36,335 bases of DNA, from the NCBI GenBank assembly GCA_013911195.1, contig JACETS010000003.1, positions 1-36,335 of the forward strand. Reading direction: 5' to 3'. The notes beneath the pieces were generated by a model, which searched no databases, had not been told where the DNA came from, and was given only the letters and a program-made list of their open reading frames with translations. This document shows positions 1 through 9,438 of this stretch, piece after piece. Origin of the DNA: Verrucomicrobiales bacterium (lineage in GTDB: Bacteria > Verrucomicrobiota > Verrucomicrobiia > Verrucomicrobiales > DEV007). Every line of letters starts with the position of its first letter. The stretch's first letter is position 1. A program made the position numbers and the translations under genes.

Positions 1-2415
1 AAACCAGATTTGGACATGGTGGATCAAGGGATGCTTTTGTTTCGAGATTACGCTGATGGAATGTTGATGAGTCAGGAAGAAATTGAAAAAGAGAGAGGAG
101 TAATACTTAGTGAATTAATAACCCGAGACTCTGCTGAGTGGAGGACTCAAAAAGAGGCATACAAATTTGCATTACCTGATTCATTAATTAGTAAGCGATT
201 CCCCATTGGAACAAAAGAGGTTATAAAAGGGGCGGGAAGAACTCAATTCATGAGTTATTACCAAAAATGGTACACTCCTGATCGCATGGCAATTGTTGTC
301 GTTGGAGATGTTGAACCAGACAAAATAGTGGAGGTCATAAAAAAACATTTTTCATCCACTAAGGCTCCCAAAGTTCCGTTAAATGATCCTGATTTAGGAA
401 GTATCACAACTGGAAGGGGAATTATTACAAAGACTCATTATGAGAAAGAAGCCTCTGAAACAAGTATCAGCATTGAAGTGGTTAATCCATATTCATGGGA
501 GCCAGACGATACTTCCAAAAATATTAAGAACCTTAACTTAATGATCGCAAATAGTATCATAAATAATCGAATTTCAGAAATTACAAAGAAAGAGGGAGCC
601 CTCATAACTGGTGGAGGATCATATGCACAGGAATTTATGGATTTTGCTAAATTCGCAAGTATATACGTGACCTGCGAGCCTAATAATTGGGAAGGGGCAT
701 TGTCTGTTGCAGAGCAAGAAATCAGAAGAGTTATTGCTTATGGATTTAATGAGGCTGAATTTAAAGAAGTAAATGCTAATCTTCTAAATGCTTATGAACA
801 AGCAAACCGGAGCTCAGGTTCAAGAAAATCAAGATCACTTGCGGACTCTTTAACTCGATCCATTTCAATGGGTAGAGTATTTTCTAGCCCGAAGCAGGAT
901 CTGGAGTGGGTGAAAAAAAATATTTTAACTATAGACAAAGCAAGTTGTTATAATGCTATAAAAAATGCTTGGAATGGTGAAGATAGGCAGCTTTTTATTG
1001 GAGGAAATATAAAATTAACTAATGCCCAGAATAAAATACTTAAAGTCTATAAAGAATCTGCGGCAACTAAAGTCGAGGCATTAAAAGAAGAGGCTCAAAC
1101 TGAATTTGCTTATAACAACTTTGGTAAACCAGGAAAGATTATAGAAAAATTTAAGGATGATGCTTTGGGAGTTACCCAAATCCGCTTCAATAACAACGTA
1201 AGGTTAAATATTAAACAAACGGATTTTTCGAAAGATTCGATACTAATAGGTGCTCGTGTGGGGACAGGAATGTTGTCTATGCCAAAAGGAAAACCTGGAT
1301 TATCTGTTGTGACATCTGCAATATTTGATGCTGGCGGATTAAAAAAACACAGTAGTGATGAACTTAGAAGAATTTTTGCAGGTAAAACTGTAACTGGTTC
1401 GTTTTCCCTAGGGGATGATGCATTCATTTATAGTGGTAAAACTAATCAAAATGATTTTGCAGACGCTATGAGGTTGATGACCGCTTATCTTGTGGAGCCA
1501 GGTTTTAGAGAAGAGGCCTTTAGGCAATTTAATAATCAGATTGATCCAATTTATAATCAAATAACTCATACACCGATGGGAGTATTTCAGGATCGTGTTG
1601 ATAGATTTATCAAGGGTAATGATTATAGGTCAGGATTCCCAAAAAGATCTGACTTAGAAAAAATAACCAAAGAAGACATTAAAAATTGGATAGAACCAAT
1701 GTTAAGTCACGGTTATTTGGAGGTTGGTATTGTTGGTGATTTTAATGAGGAGCAAATAATTAAAATTGCATCTAATACCATCGGAGCTTTACCAACGAGG
1801 AAGAGTCAAAAAGATAGATTAGAGAATAATAGAAAATTAAATTTTCCAAAGCCTGATCAGATAAAAGAGTTTGTTTTTCAATCCGAAATTCCAAAAGCAA
1901 TGATCGGGGTGTATTGGCCGACTGAGGATATTTGGGATATTAGTAGAACCCGAAGATTAAGCGTTCTAGGAGCGGTTTTTGCTGATAGATTAAGATCTAA
2001 AGTGAGAGAAGAACTAGGACAAGCTTATAGTCCATACGCGCGTCACATACCTAGTGACACTTATGATGAATATGGTTATTTGATGTCTATTCTGACAGTC
2101 GATCCCACGCAAGCCGAAAAAATTGTTAATGTAGTGCGTGGTATAGGAATGGATTTGGCCAAAAATGGGATAAAGGAGGATGAATTGGAAAGATCCGTTA
2201 AGCCATTACTCAATGGTATTGATCAACAACTTCGCCAGAATAGTTATTGGTTGAGAACGGTTGCTTTAAGCTCACAGGAATTTCCTCAGAAACTTCAATG
2301 GGCAAAAACCATGGTTGAGGATTATAAAAGTATTACTCTGGATGAAGTGAATCAGCTCGCTTCAAAATATCTAAATGAGGATAAATCTGTCAGTATTAAA
2401 GTTATCCCAGAGTAA
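1..2415 (+). CDS. M16 (insulinase-type) zinc peptidase, 5'-truncated by window edge
   Basis: Frame stays open to base 1 (K-P-D upstream of the TTG at 10). 'EEIEKERGVILSEL' matches the segment downstream of the HxxEH motif in M16 peptidases; C-terminal 'RLRSKVREELGQAYSPYA' is the typical M16 R/Y region. The HxxEH itself would lie upstream of the window. Confidence 0.9.
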   Translation, partial: KPDLDMVDQGMLLFRDYADGMLMSQEEIEKERGVILSELITRDSAEWRTQKEAYKFALPDSLISKRFPIGTKEVIKGAGRTQFMSYYQKWYTPDRMAIVVVGDVEPDKIVEVIKKHFSSTKAPKVPLNDPDLGSITTGRGIITKTHYEKEASETSISIEVVNPYSWEPDDTSKNIKNLNLMIANSIINNRISEITKKEGALITGGGSYAQEFMDFAKFASIYVTCEPNNWEGALSVAEQEIRRVIAYGFNEAEFKEVNANLLNAYEQANRSSGSRKSRSLADSLTRSISMGRVFSSPKQDLEWVKKNILTIDKASCYNAIKNAWNGEDRQLFIGGNIKLTNAQNKILKVYKESAATKVEALKEEAQTEFAYNNFGKPGKIIEKFKDDALGVTQIRFNNNVRLNIKQTDFSKDSILIGARVGTGMLSMPKGKPGLSVVTSAIFDAGGLKKHSSDELRRIFAGKTVTGSFSLGDDAFIYSGKTNQNDFADAMRLMTAYLVEPGFREEAFRQFNNQIDPIYNQITHTPMGVFQDRVDRFIKGNDYRSGFPKRSDLEKITKEDIKNWIEPMLSHGYLEVGIVGDFNEEQIIKIASNTIGALPTRKSQKDRLENNRKLNFPKPDQIKEFVFQSEIPKAMIGVYWPTEDIWDISRTRRLSVLGAVFADRLRSKVREELGQAYSPYARHIPSDTYDEYGYLMSILTVDPTQAEKIVNVVRGIGMDLAKNGIKEDELERSVKPLLNGIDQQLRQNSYWLRTVALSSQEFPQKLQWAKTMVEDYKSITLDEVNQLASKYLNEDKSVSIKVIPE

Positions 2416-2525
2416 TATAGACAACTTTTTACTCTAAAATCATCAAAAAACAATAAAGTCATATAGTGCAACTTGTTAATAATTAATAGGTTGCAAGTTT
2501 ATTTGATATTGATAATTATAGTCTG

Positions 2526-2556
2526 TTGACGCTTGGTGAGCACTTTGCTTTAGTAT
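2526..2556 (+). promoter_or_regulatory. Candidate sigma70-type promoter for the gapA cluster
   Basis: TTGACG at 2526-2531 followed after 17-19 bp by TTTAGT/TAGTAT (2549-2556), about 45 bp upstream of the gapA ATG. Confidence 0.4.
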
Positions 2557-2599
2557 GCCGCCTTTATAAAGATATTTAAAATTAACCTAGGAAATAATT

Positions 2600-3601
2600 A
2601 TGCCCACATTTGGAATTAATGGATTTGGCCGAATCGGTCGAAATGTATTTAGAGCAATGACTCAAGAACAGCGAAAAAGTGTTGTTGCTGTAAATGATTT
2701 AACTGATAACAAGACTTTAGCGCATCTTCTTAAATGGGATTCAACATGTGGCAAACTTGATGCGGAAATCAGTTATGATGATGAAAGTATTACTGTTGAT
2801 GGCCATTCAATTAAAGTATACGAAGAGCGTGACCCTGCTAAGTTACCATGGTCAGAGCATGGGGTGGATGTGGTTCTTGAATCAACTGGATTTTTCACAG
2901 CCAGAGAGAAAGCTGAGCTGCACATTACTAATGGTGGTGCTAAGAAAGTTCTTATTTCTGCGCCTGGTAAAAACGTTGACCTAACAATGTGTTTAGGTAT
3001 CAATTCTGATCAATATAACGCAGACGAGCACCATGTTGTTTCTAACGCTAGTTGTACAACCAATTGCTTGGCACCAATGGTCAAAGTTTTAAATGATGCT
3101 TTTGGTGTTGAGCGGGGAGTTATGAGTACAATTCATAGTTATACTGGAGATCAGAGGTTGTTAGATTCTCCACACAGCGATTTGAGAAGGGCTCGATCAG
3201 CAGCCGTAAACATCATTCCATCCAGTACCGGTGCTGCTAGGGCCATTGGTGAAGTTATTCCTGAACTAAAAGGAAAATTAAATGGTGGAGCCTTTAGGGT
3301 GCCAACTCCCACAGGCTCAGTCACTGATTTTACAGCTCAGTTGAGAAATAAGACAACTGTTGAGGAAATGAATGCAAAATTTAAAGAAGCTGCTGAAGGT
3401 GAACTAAAAGGTATTCTCGAATACTCCGAAGAAGAGCCAGTACTAATGGATATTGTGGGTAATCCTCATTCCTGTATTCTAGATGCAGATGTTACTCTTG
3501 AGATGGGTGGTGATCTGGTTAAGGTTGTTGGTTGGTACGACAACGAGTGGGGCTACAGTAACCGCGCCATTGAAGCAATGCATATGCTTGCTGGAGAATA
3601 A
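2600..3601 (+). CDS. gap: Type I glyceraldehyde-3-phosphate dehydrogenase
   Basis: GINGFGRIGRNVFRA Rossmann start, SNASCTTNCLAP active site, WYDNEWGYSNR C-terminus. Confidence 0.98.
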   Translation: MPTFGINGFGRIGRNVFRAMTQEQRKSVVAVNDLTDNKTLAHLLKWDSTCGKLDAEISYDDESITVDGHSIKVYEERDPAKLPWSEHGVDVVLESTGFFTAREKAELHITNGGAKKVLISAPGKNVDLTMCLGINSDQYNADEHHVVSNASCTTNCLAPMVKVLNDAFGVERGVMSTIHSYTGDQRLLDSPHSDLRRARSAAVNIIPSSTGAARAIGEVIPELKGKLNGGAFRVPTPTGSVTDFTAQLRNKTTVEEMNAKFKEAAEGELKGILEYSEEEPVLMDIVGNPHSCILDADVTLEMGGDLVKVVGWYDNEWGYSNRAIEAMHMLAGE

Positions 3602-3626
3602 AAAACTCACATATAATAATTAACCT

Positions 3627-3655
3627 TTAAGGCACCTCAATTTGAGGTGCCTTAA
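3627..3655 (+). terminator. Strong hairpin between gap and pgk (terminator/attenuator-like)
   Basis: TTAAGGCACCTCAA-t-TTGAGGTGCCTTAA: perfect 14-nt inverted repeat. The following sequence is AT-rich but not a clean U tract. Confidence 0.6.
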
Positions 3656-3675
3656 TATCTTAAAAGGCCTAAAAA

Positions 3676-4875
3676 ATGGCAAAGAAGACAATTAGAGATA
3701 TTCATCTTGAAGGGCGCAAGGTCCTTGTAAGATGTGATTTTAACGTTCCATTAGATGATGGGAGAGAGATTACTGATGACACTAGAATTGTCGGAGCAAT
3801 TCCTACAATTGAATACCTTATCGAGAAAGGTGCAAAAGTTGTATTATGCAGTCATCTAGGAAGACCGGGTGGTAAGAAAGATGAAAAGTTTTCTCTGGAT
3901 GTGGTTGCCAAGAGACTCAGTCAAATTCTAGATAAAGATGTTACTTTTGTTGAGGATTCTATTGGAGATGAAGTTTCCGATGCTGTTGAAAATTTATCTA
4001 ATGGGGGAGTCGTTCTTTTGGAAAACGTAAGGTTTTATTCTGAGGAAACGGAAAATGATTTGGAATTTGCTAATAAATTAGGATCTTTTGCTGATGTTTT
4101 TGTCAATGATGCATTTGGTACAGCTCATCGAGCTCACGCATCTACATCAGGAGTAACAAAATATGTCCAAGACTCTGTAATGGGTTTTCTTCTTGAAAAA
4201 GAATTGCAGTATCTTGAGGGAGAACTAAAAGATCCCGAAAGTCCTTTTGTTGTTATTCTTGGTGGCAAAAAAGTATCTGATAAAATTGGTGTAATCGAGG
4301 CGCTTATTGACAAGGCAGACGTTATTTTAATTGGTGGAGCAATGCAGTATGCATTTAGGAAAGCCCAAGAGTATTCGATTGGAGAAAGTTATGTTGTTGA
4401 TGAAGATATTCCTATCGCGAAGGCTCTTTTAGAAGAGGCTGAATCAAAAGATGTTAAATTGATTCTTCCTGCAGACAGTCTAGAAGCTGATGGTTTTTCG
4501 AACGACGCCAATACAAATAACATAGACCCTTATGAAAATGGTGGATCAATAAGGGATGGATGGGAAGGTTTAGATATTGGGAAGCAGGCTATTGATGAAT
4601 TTACATCTATCATTAACTCAGCGAATACGATTCTCTGGAACGGTCCAATGGGTGTCTTTGAAATTGATGCTTTTTCTAATGGTACCAAGAGTTTAGCAGC
4701 AGCCATCGCTAAAAGTGACGCTCTTAGTATCATCGGTGGTGGAGATTCTGTTACCGCTGTAAAAAAATTCGGGTATGCAGATGATGTAACCTTTATTTCT
4801 ACCGGCGGTGGAGCTTCTCTAGAGTTACTTGAAGGCAAAACGCTTCCGGGAGTGGATTCACTAGATAATTCCTAA
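3676..4875 (+). CDS. pgk: Phosphoglycerate kinase
   Basis: KVLVRCDFNVPLD, SHLGRPGG, LLENVRFY, NDAFGTAHRAHAS, WNGPMGVFE, ISTGGGASLELLEGKTLPG. Confidence 0.98.
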   Translation: MAKKTIRDIHLEGRKVLVRCDFNVPLDDGREITDDTRIVGAIPTIEYLIEKGAKVVLCSHLGRPGGKKDEKFSLDVVAKRLSQILDKDVTFVEDSIGDEVSDAVENLSNGGVVLLENVRFYSEETENDLEFANKLGSFADVFVNDAFGTAHRAHASTSGVTKYVQDSVMGFLLEKELQYLEGELKDPESPFVVILGGKKVSDKIGVIEALIDKADVILIGGAMQYAFRKAQEYSIGESYVVDEDIPIAKALLEEAESKDVKLILPADSLEADGFSNDANTNNIDPYENGGSIRDGWEGLDIGKQAIDEFTSIINSANTILWNGPMGVFEIDAFSNGTKSLAAAIAKSDALSIIGGGDSVTAVKKFGYADDVTFISTGGGASLELLEGKTLPGVDSLDNS

Positions 4876-4921
4876 TCAATTCTTAAAAGAAAATTATATA
4901 ACCCTAATAGAAAATATATTT

Positions 4922-5683
4922 ATGAACCGTAAACCAATAATAGCGGCGAATTGGAAGATGAATAAAACGCCCAACGAAGCTGTTGAATTTGTCGATTTAT
5001 TTGAAAATCATATAGGTGGATCCACTGAGGTTGACATTGTTTTGGCTCCAGCTTTTATAGCTCTTCCTGCTGTTAAAGAATCACTGGCAAATAGTGAAAC
5101 TACTATGTTAGCCGCTCAGAATTGTTACTTCGAAGAGAGTGGAGCTTTTACCGGTGAGATTAGCATTGGTATGTTAAAAGAAATAGGGGTTGATTATGTG
5201 ATCATTGGGCATAGTGAAAGGCGAGCTATATTTGGTGAAGATGATTCTTTAATAAATGCAAAAGCAAAAGCATTACATGAAGCGGGTGTGAAACCTATAG
5301 TATGTATTGGAGAAACATTAGAAGAAAGAGATGGGGGTAAGATTGAAGATGTTCTTAGAAGGCAAATTGAAGAGGGGTTAAATGGTTTGAGTGCAGAAAA
5401 AATGCCAGATACGGTGATCGCATATGAACCTGTGTGGGCCATTGGTACTGGAAGAACGGCGAGCCCTGATCAGGCACAGGATGCACATGCTTTTACAAGA
5501 TCAGTTTTGAAGGATATGTTTGGTGAAGATATTTCTGAAAGTATTCGCATTCAATATGGAGGAAGCGTTAAGCCTGCAAATACTCAGGAATTAATGGCCC
5601 AGCAGGATGTAGATGGAGCGCTTGTAGGAGGAGCTAGCTTAGAAGCAGAAAGCTTTTCCGAAATATGCAAAAATGCAAGTTGA
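4922..5683 (+). CDS. tpiA: Triose-phosphate isomerase
   Basis: IAANWKMNKT, IIGHSERR, AYEPVWAIGTGRTAS, IQYGGSVKPAN, GALVGGASL. Confidence 0.98.
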   Translation: MNRKPIIAANWKMNKTPNEAVEFVDLFENHIGGSTEVDIVLAPAFIALPAVKESLANSETTMLAAQNCYFEESGAFTGEISIGMLKEIGVDYVIIGHSERRAIFGEDDSLINAKAKALHEAGVKPIVCIGETLEERDGGKIEDVLRRQIEEGLNGLSAEKMPDTVIAYEPVWAIGTGRTASPDQAQDAHAFTRSVLKDMFGEDISESIRIQYGGSVKPANTQELMAQQDVDGALVGGASLEAESFSEICKNAS

Positions 5684-5705
5684 TTACTTTTATCAGTCTT
5701 TTTTG

Positions 5706-6074
5706 CTAAGAGCTTAATTTCATTCCTAATGAAACCAATATAACTCCAAGCGCACTGCTCAGGATCACATAAAATATTGCGTAAAGAGTATTTCCATTTT
5801 TGATTAGCAACAACACTTCATGAGCAAATGTTGAAAATGTAGTAAATCCGCCAAGAAATCCTATAATGAGTAACAATTTAGCGTTGTTATTATTTTCCCA
5901 TATTGCGTAAGCCAATCCAATTCCAAAACAACCGAGTAAATTGATTATTAATGTTGAAAATGGGAAATTTCCCTCATTGTATATTTTTTTTATGGTGTTT
6001 CCTAATCCCCATCTCGAAATAGCGCCCAAAAAACCACCAAGGCCAATATATAATAAAGAGATGATTGATTGCAT
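5706..6074 (-). CDS. crcB: CrcB/FEX family fluoride channel
   Basis: 122 aa, four hydrophobic segments, [13 protein letters not shown] and [15 protein letters not shown] motifs. Confidence 0.92.
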   Translation of the reverse strand: MQSIISLLYIGLGGFLGAISRWGLGNTIKKIYNEGNFPFSTLIINLLGCFGIGLAYAIWENNNNAKLLLIIGFLGGFTTFSTFAHEVLLLIKNGNTLYAIFYVILSSALGVILVSLGMKLSS

Positions 6075-6113
6075 GAATTGACTAGATTAACCTCTGACTC
6101 AATCAAGTCCAGT

Positions 6114-7409
6114 ATGAGCAAAAAAATTATTGTCGCGTATTCAGGGGGTCTCGATACCTCAGTACTCTTGTTATGGCTAAAAAACTATTATAATGCTGAG
6201 GTTATAGCATATTGTGCAGATGTTGGTCAGGCAGAAGAGTTAGATGGTCTTGAAGAAAAAGCTCTAAATACAGGTGCTTCAAAATGTTTCATTGGTGATT
6301 TAAAAGATGAATTTGCGAAAGATTACATATTTCCAATGTTTCAAGCAGGGGCAATTTATGAGGGTAAATATTGGCTCGGAACAAGTATTGCAAGGCCGGT
6401 TATAACAAAAGGAATGATTGATATAGCGAAGCAGGAAGGTGCCACTTCGCTTGCGCATGGTGCCACTGGTAAAGGAAATGACCAAGTGAGGTTCGAGCTT
6501 TCTGCGGCATCATTAGCTCCTGATATGGAAATGATAGCCCCTTGGAGGATGGCTGAATTTAGAGAGCAATTTCCTGGGCGAGCAGAAATGATTAGTTATG
6601 CTGAAAAAGAGGGTATTCCTGTACAAGCGAGTGCCTCAAAGCCTTATTCGATGGACCGTAATCTTCTTCATATAAGTTTTGAGAGTGGAATTTTAGAAGA
6701 TCCTTGGTTTGACGGTAGTATTGATGAATTGAAGTCAATGTATGTTCTTTCTGTGTCTCCTGAAGATGCTCCAGATGCTGCAGAATATATTCAAATTCTA
6801 TTTGAAAAAGGAAATATCGTAGGTCTTCAATTTGACGGTATTGAGGAGACGATAACAGACCATAAACTAAAATCATTAGGCACGAAAGGGGACTACCAGA
6901 TACTCTCTCCTTATTCGGTCATGATTCTACTAAACATGATAGGTGGAAGAAACGGAATTGGCAGAATCGATATGGTAGAAAATAGATTTGTTGGTATGAA
7001 AAGTAGAGGGATTTACGAGACTCCTGGTGGAGCAATCCTTTTTGATGCGCACCGCACCATGGAAAGTTTAACGATGGATCGTGAGGTAATGCATATTCGG
7101 GATTCATTGATCCCAAAATATTCTGAACTCGTTTATAATGGATTTTGGTTTTCTCCAGAAAGAGAAGCAATTCAGTCATTAGTTCTAGAGAGCCAAAAAA
7201 ATGTTTCTGGTGAGGTCAGGCTTAAGCTGTACAAGGGTAACGTTATTTCAGCAGGTGTAAAAAGCCAACTGAGCTTGTACAACGAGGATATTGCAACAAT
7301 GGAGGGCGGAGCAGAGGAGGCTTATAATCAGGATGATGCGACTGGATTTATTCGTTTAAATGGCCTTAGATTAAAAACTCACTCACGTAATCAGCCAGAG
7401 GACCTATAA
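6114..7409 (+). CDS. argG: Argininosuccinate synthase
   Basis: [19 protein letters not shown]-loop, [14 protein letters not shown]. The ORF track starts at 6069, but the conserved N-terminus begins at [12 protein letters not shown] (6114). Confidence 0.97.
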   Translation: MSKKIIVAYSGGLDTSVLLLWLKNYYNAEVIAYCADVGQAEELDGLEEKALNTGASKCFIGDLKDEFAKDYIFPMFQAGAIYEGKYWLGTSIARPVITKGMIDIAKQEGATSLAHGATGKGNDQVRFELSAASLAPDMEMIAPWRMAEFREQFPGRAEMISYAEKEGIPVQASASKPYSMDRNLLHISFESGILEDPWFDGSIDELKSMYVLSVSPEDAPDAAEYIQILFEKGNIVGLQFDGIEETITDHKLKSLGTKGDYQILSPYSVMILLNMIGGRNGIGRIDMVENRFVGMKSRGIYETPGGAILFDAHRTMESLTMDREVMHIRDSLIPKYSELVYNGFWFSPEREAIQSLVLESQKNVSGEVRLKLYKGNVISAGVKSQLSLYNEDIATMEGGAEEAYNQDDATGFIRLNGLRLKTHSRNQPEDL

Positions 7410-7415
7410 AAAGAA

Positions 7416-7742
7416 TTAGTATCTGGGAATTTCTTGATCAATTTCCAATGCCCACCTTTCAATTCCTCCTGATAGGCTCAAGGCGTTTGTATATCCTTTT
7501 TCTCTCATGTATTGAACGGCATGCAAGGATCTTATTCCATGATGACAATAAACAACAAAATGATCATCAGGATTATATTCCTTGTCACTCAAAGTGTTTG
7601 CGAATTCGTTGAGTGGTATAAGTTCTGATTTTTCGATCATACATATAGCACGCTCTTCGATTTCTCTACAGTCAATCAAAGTTGGACTTTCTTTTGTTGA
7701 ATCTTTCAACCATGAATTAAGAGAATTAGGATCTATTTCCAT
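7416..7742 (-). CDS. Rhodanese-like domain protein
   Basis: 108 aa; LIDCREIEE and VVYCHHGIRSLHAVQYMREKGYTNALSLSGGIERW (active-site Cys loop). Confidence 0.92.
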   Translation of the reverse strand: MEIDPNSLNSWLKDSTKESPTLIDCREIEERAICMIEKSELIPLNEFANTLSDKEYNPDDHFVVYCHHGIRSLHAVQYMREKGYTNALSLSGGIERWALEIDQEIPRY

Positions 7743-7767
7743 TAGGACAAAAGGGCTTTAAAAGTTA

Positions 7768-8388
7768 TCAAGGTTCAACTATGACAGGTGTACCTAGGGA
7801 TACGTTTTGGAAAAAAATTTGAGACATTTTTTCGGGCATTCTAATGCATCCATGAGAAGCCGGGTAACCCGGAATGTAGCCGGCATGCATTCCAACTCCG
7901 CCTTGTGTGATACGCATAAAATTTGGCATCGGAGCACCCTCATAAATTAAACCAGGAGGAGGTACTGGTTGTTTGCGTAAATCAACGTCATCATTCACTA
8001 TGGTGCCATCAGGAGTTTTCCAAACACCATATATGTTTGAGATATGATCTGCATTTTTTTGAAGAATTTTATAACTTCCTGAAGGGGTTCCAAAACCCTC
8101 TCTTCCACTAGAAATCTTAGACACTCCGACCAATGTTGTCCCTATATAAAACCTTGCCCTTTGCTGCTTTAAATTGATTCTGACTAGAGGTTTTCCTTTT
8201 GCACCACCTGGGTCCCAATAAGAGACAGTGTCAATTGGGCCTTGGAGTTGAGATATTGGGACATTGCCTCCTACAGCTCCGAGATATGTAGTATTACCGG
8301 TGCCAAGTCCATATGGATTAAAAGAGCATCCACTAACAAGAAGAACCGAACTAATGGCAAGAATGAATGAATTTATAGTTTTGTTCAC
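7768..8388 (-). CDS. L,D-transpeptidase (YkuD domain) lipoprotein
   Basis: Lipobox LLVSGC; GVGMHAGYIPGYPASHGCIRMP catalytic motif. Confidence 0.93.
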   Translation of the reverse strand: MNKTINSFILAISSVLLVSGCSFNPYGLGTGNTTYLGAVGGNVPISQLQGPIDTVSYWDPGGAKGKPLVRINLKQQRARFYIGTTLVGVSKISSGREGFGTPSGSYKILQKNADHISNIYGVWKTPDGTIVNDDVDLRKQPVPPPGLIYEGAPMPNFMRITQGGVGMHAGYIPGYPASHGCIRMPEKMSQIFFQNVSLGTPVIVEP

Positions 8389-8519
8389 TTAATTTACTTA
8401 ATTGCTAACAGAATATAATTAAGTTTACTTAATAGCTTTGGTCAAGAAGTTGAAGAATTCTAATTAGCATTTTTATTAAACTTAAATATCCTCTTAATAT
8501 TCCTATAAATACTCATTAA

Positions 8520-8819
8520 ATGCCGACCTACGATTACTACTGCGAAAAGTGCGAAAAAACATTCGAAATCTTTCAATCAATGAATGATAAAAAGCTAAAA
8601 AAATGTATCGATGAGGAATGCAATGGATCGGTTGAGAGATTACTAGGCACGGGTGCGGGAATTATTTTCAAGGGGTCAGGATTTTATGAGACAGATTATA
8701 GGAGCGAATCTTATAAGGCTGGAGAAAAAGCCGATAGTGACAAAAAAAAATCCACCAGTGGTGATTCAAAAAAAAGTAAAACGGAAAAAAAGAACAAGAA
8801 AAAGAAAAAGAAAGAATAA
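8520..8819 (+). CDS. FmdB-family zinc ribbon protein with Lys-rich tail
   Basis: MPTYDYYCEKCEKTFEIFQSM...C..C..S GTGAGIIFKGSGFYETDYR, typical FmdB/regulatory zinc ribbon; C-terminal KKKKKKE tail. Confidence 0.9.
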   Translation: MPTYDYYCEKCEKTFEIFQSMNDKKLKKCIDEECNGSVERLLGTGAGIIFKGSGFYETDYRSESYKAGEKADSDKKKSTSGDSKKSKTEKKNKKKKKKE

Positions 8820-8847
8820 GAAATTAATTTTTAATTTATAATATATT

Positions 8848-9438
8848 GTGCCTCGATTAAGACCATTCGTTAAGGGTTGTTTAACAAATGTATTTTGTTT
8901 AATTATTATAGGTGTTATTATCTGGGTTCATTTTCTTATCATATCAGGAGAAGATTTGAGTGATGTTGATTTTGGGGAAGATATAAAATCTCCACCTCGA
9001 GATATTCTTTTTAGAGCAAATGAAGTTATTAATTCCGGTCGTTCATTTGAATGTAGTGAAAGAGCATTGAATCAGTATTTAGGGTCCTCGATTCTTGGTA
9101 AGGAGATTAATTCTATTGCAAAATTTATTAATTTTGAGCGGGTTGCTGTAAGGCTGAGAGATGGAGAGTTTGATCTAATTTTAATCAGAAGAATAAATGA
9201 CAAGCGACTAACTTTTAGCGCCCGGTTTCAAGTTGTATCTAATATTAAAGGAATTGAGATATCTGTTAAATCAGGAAAGTTTGGAAATTTAAATGTGCCT
9301 GGTGGTTTCGTCTCACTGTTGTATCCTAGTGTTTTAAGTATTACTGAGCTGCTCGAGAAAGAAAAAGAAATGCTTACACGTCCAATTTCGGTTACAATTA
9401 AAAAAGATTGGTTGCAACTGGCTCAACGAAATAAATGA
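8848..9438 (+). CDS. Hypothetical membrane-anchored protein
   Basis: GTG start; N-terminal TM segment (CLTNVFCLIIIGVIIWVHFLII) followed by a beta-rich soluble region. Confidence 0.75.
   Translation: MPRLRPFVKGCLTNVFCLIIIGVIIWVHFLIISGEDLSDVDFGEDIKSPPRDILFRANEVINSGRSFECSERALNQYLGSSILGKEINSIAKFINFERVAVRLRDGEFDLILIRRINDKRLTFSARFQVVSNIKGIEISVKSGKFGNLNVPGGFVSLLYPSVLSITELLEKEKEMLTRPISVTIKKDWLQLAQRNK

Noticed and set aside
2468-2502. GCAAC/GTTGC short inverted repeats downstream of the first M16 gene
   Set aside because: 6-bp arms in AT-rich sequence; expected by chance and without a U tract.
6069-6113. N-terminal extension of argG in the ORF track ([15 protein letters not shown])
   Set aside because: Overlaps the crcB start; the conserved ArgG N-terminus begins at 6114.
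6075-6113. Fluoride riboswitch upstream of crcB
   Set aside because: Only 39 bp separate crcB from the argG start and no fluoride-riboswitch consensus was recognised.
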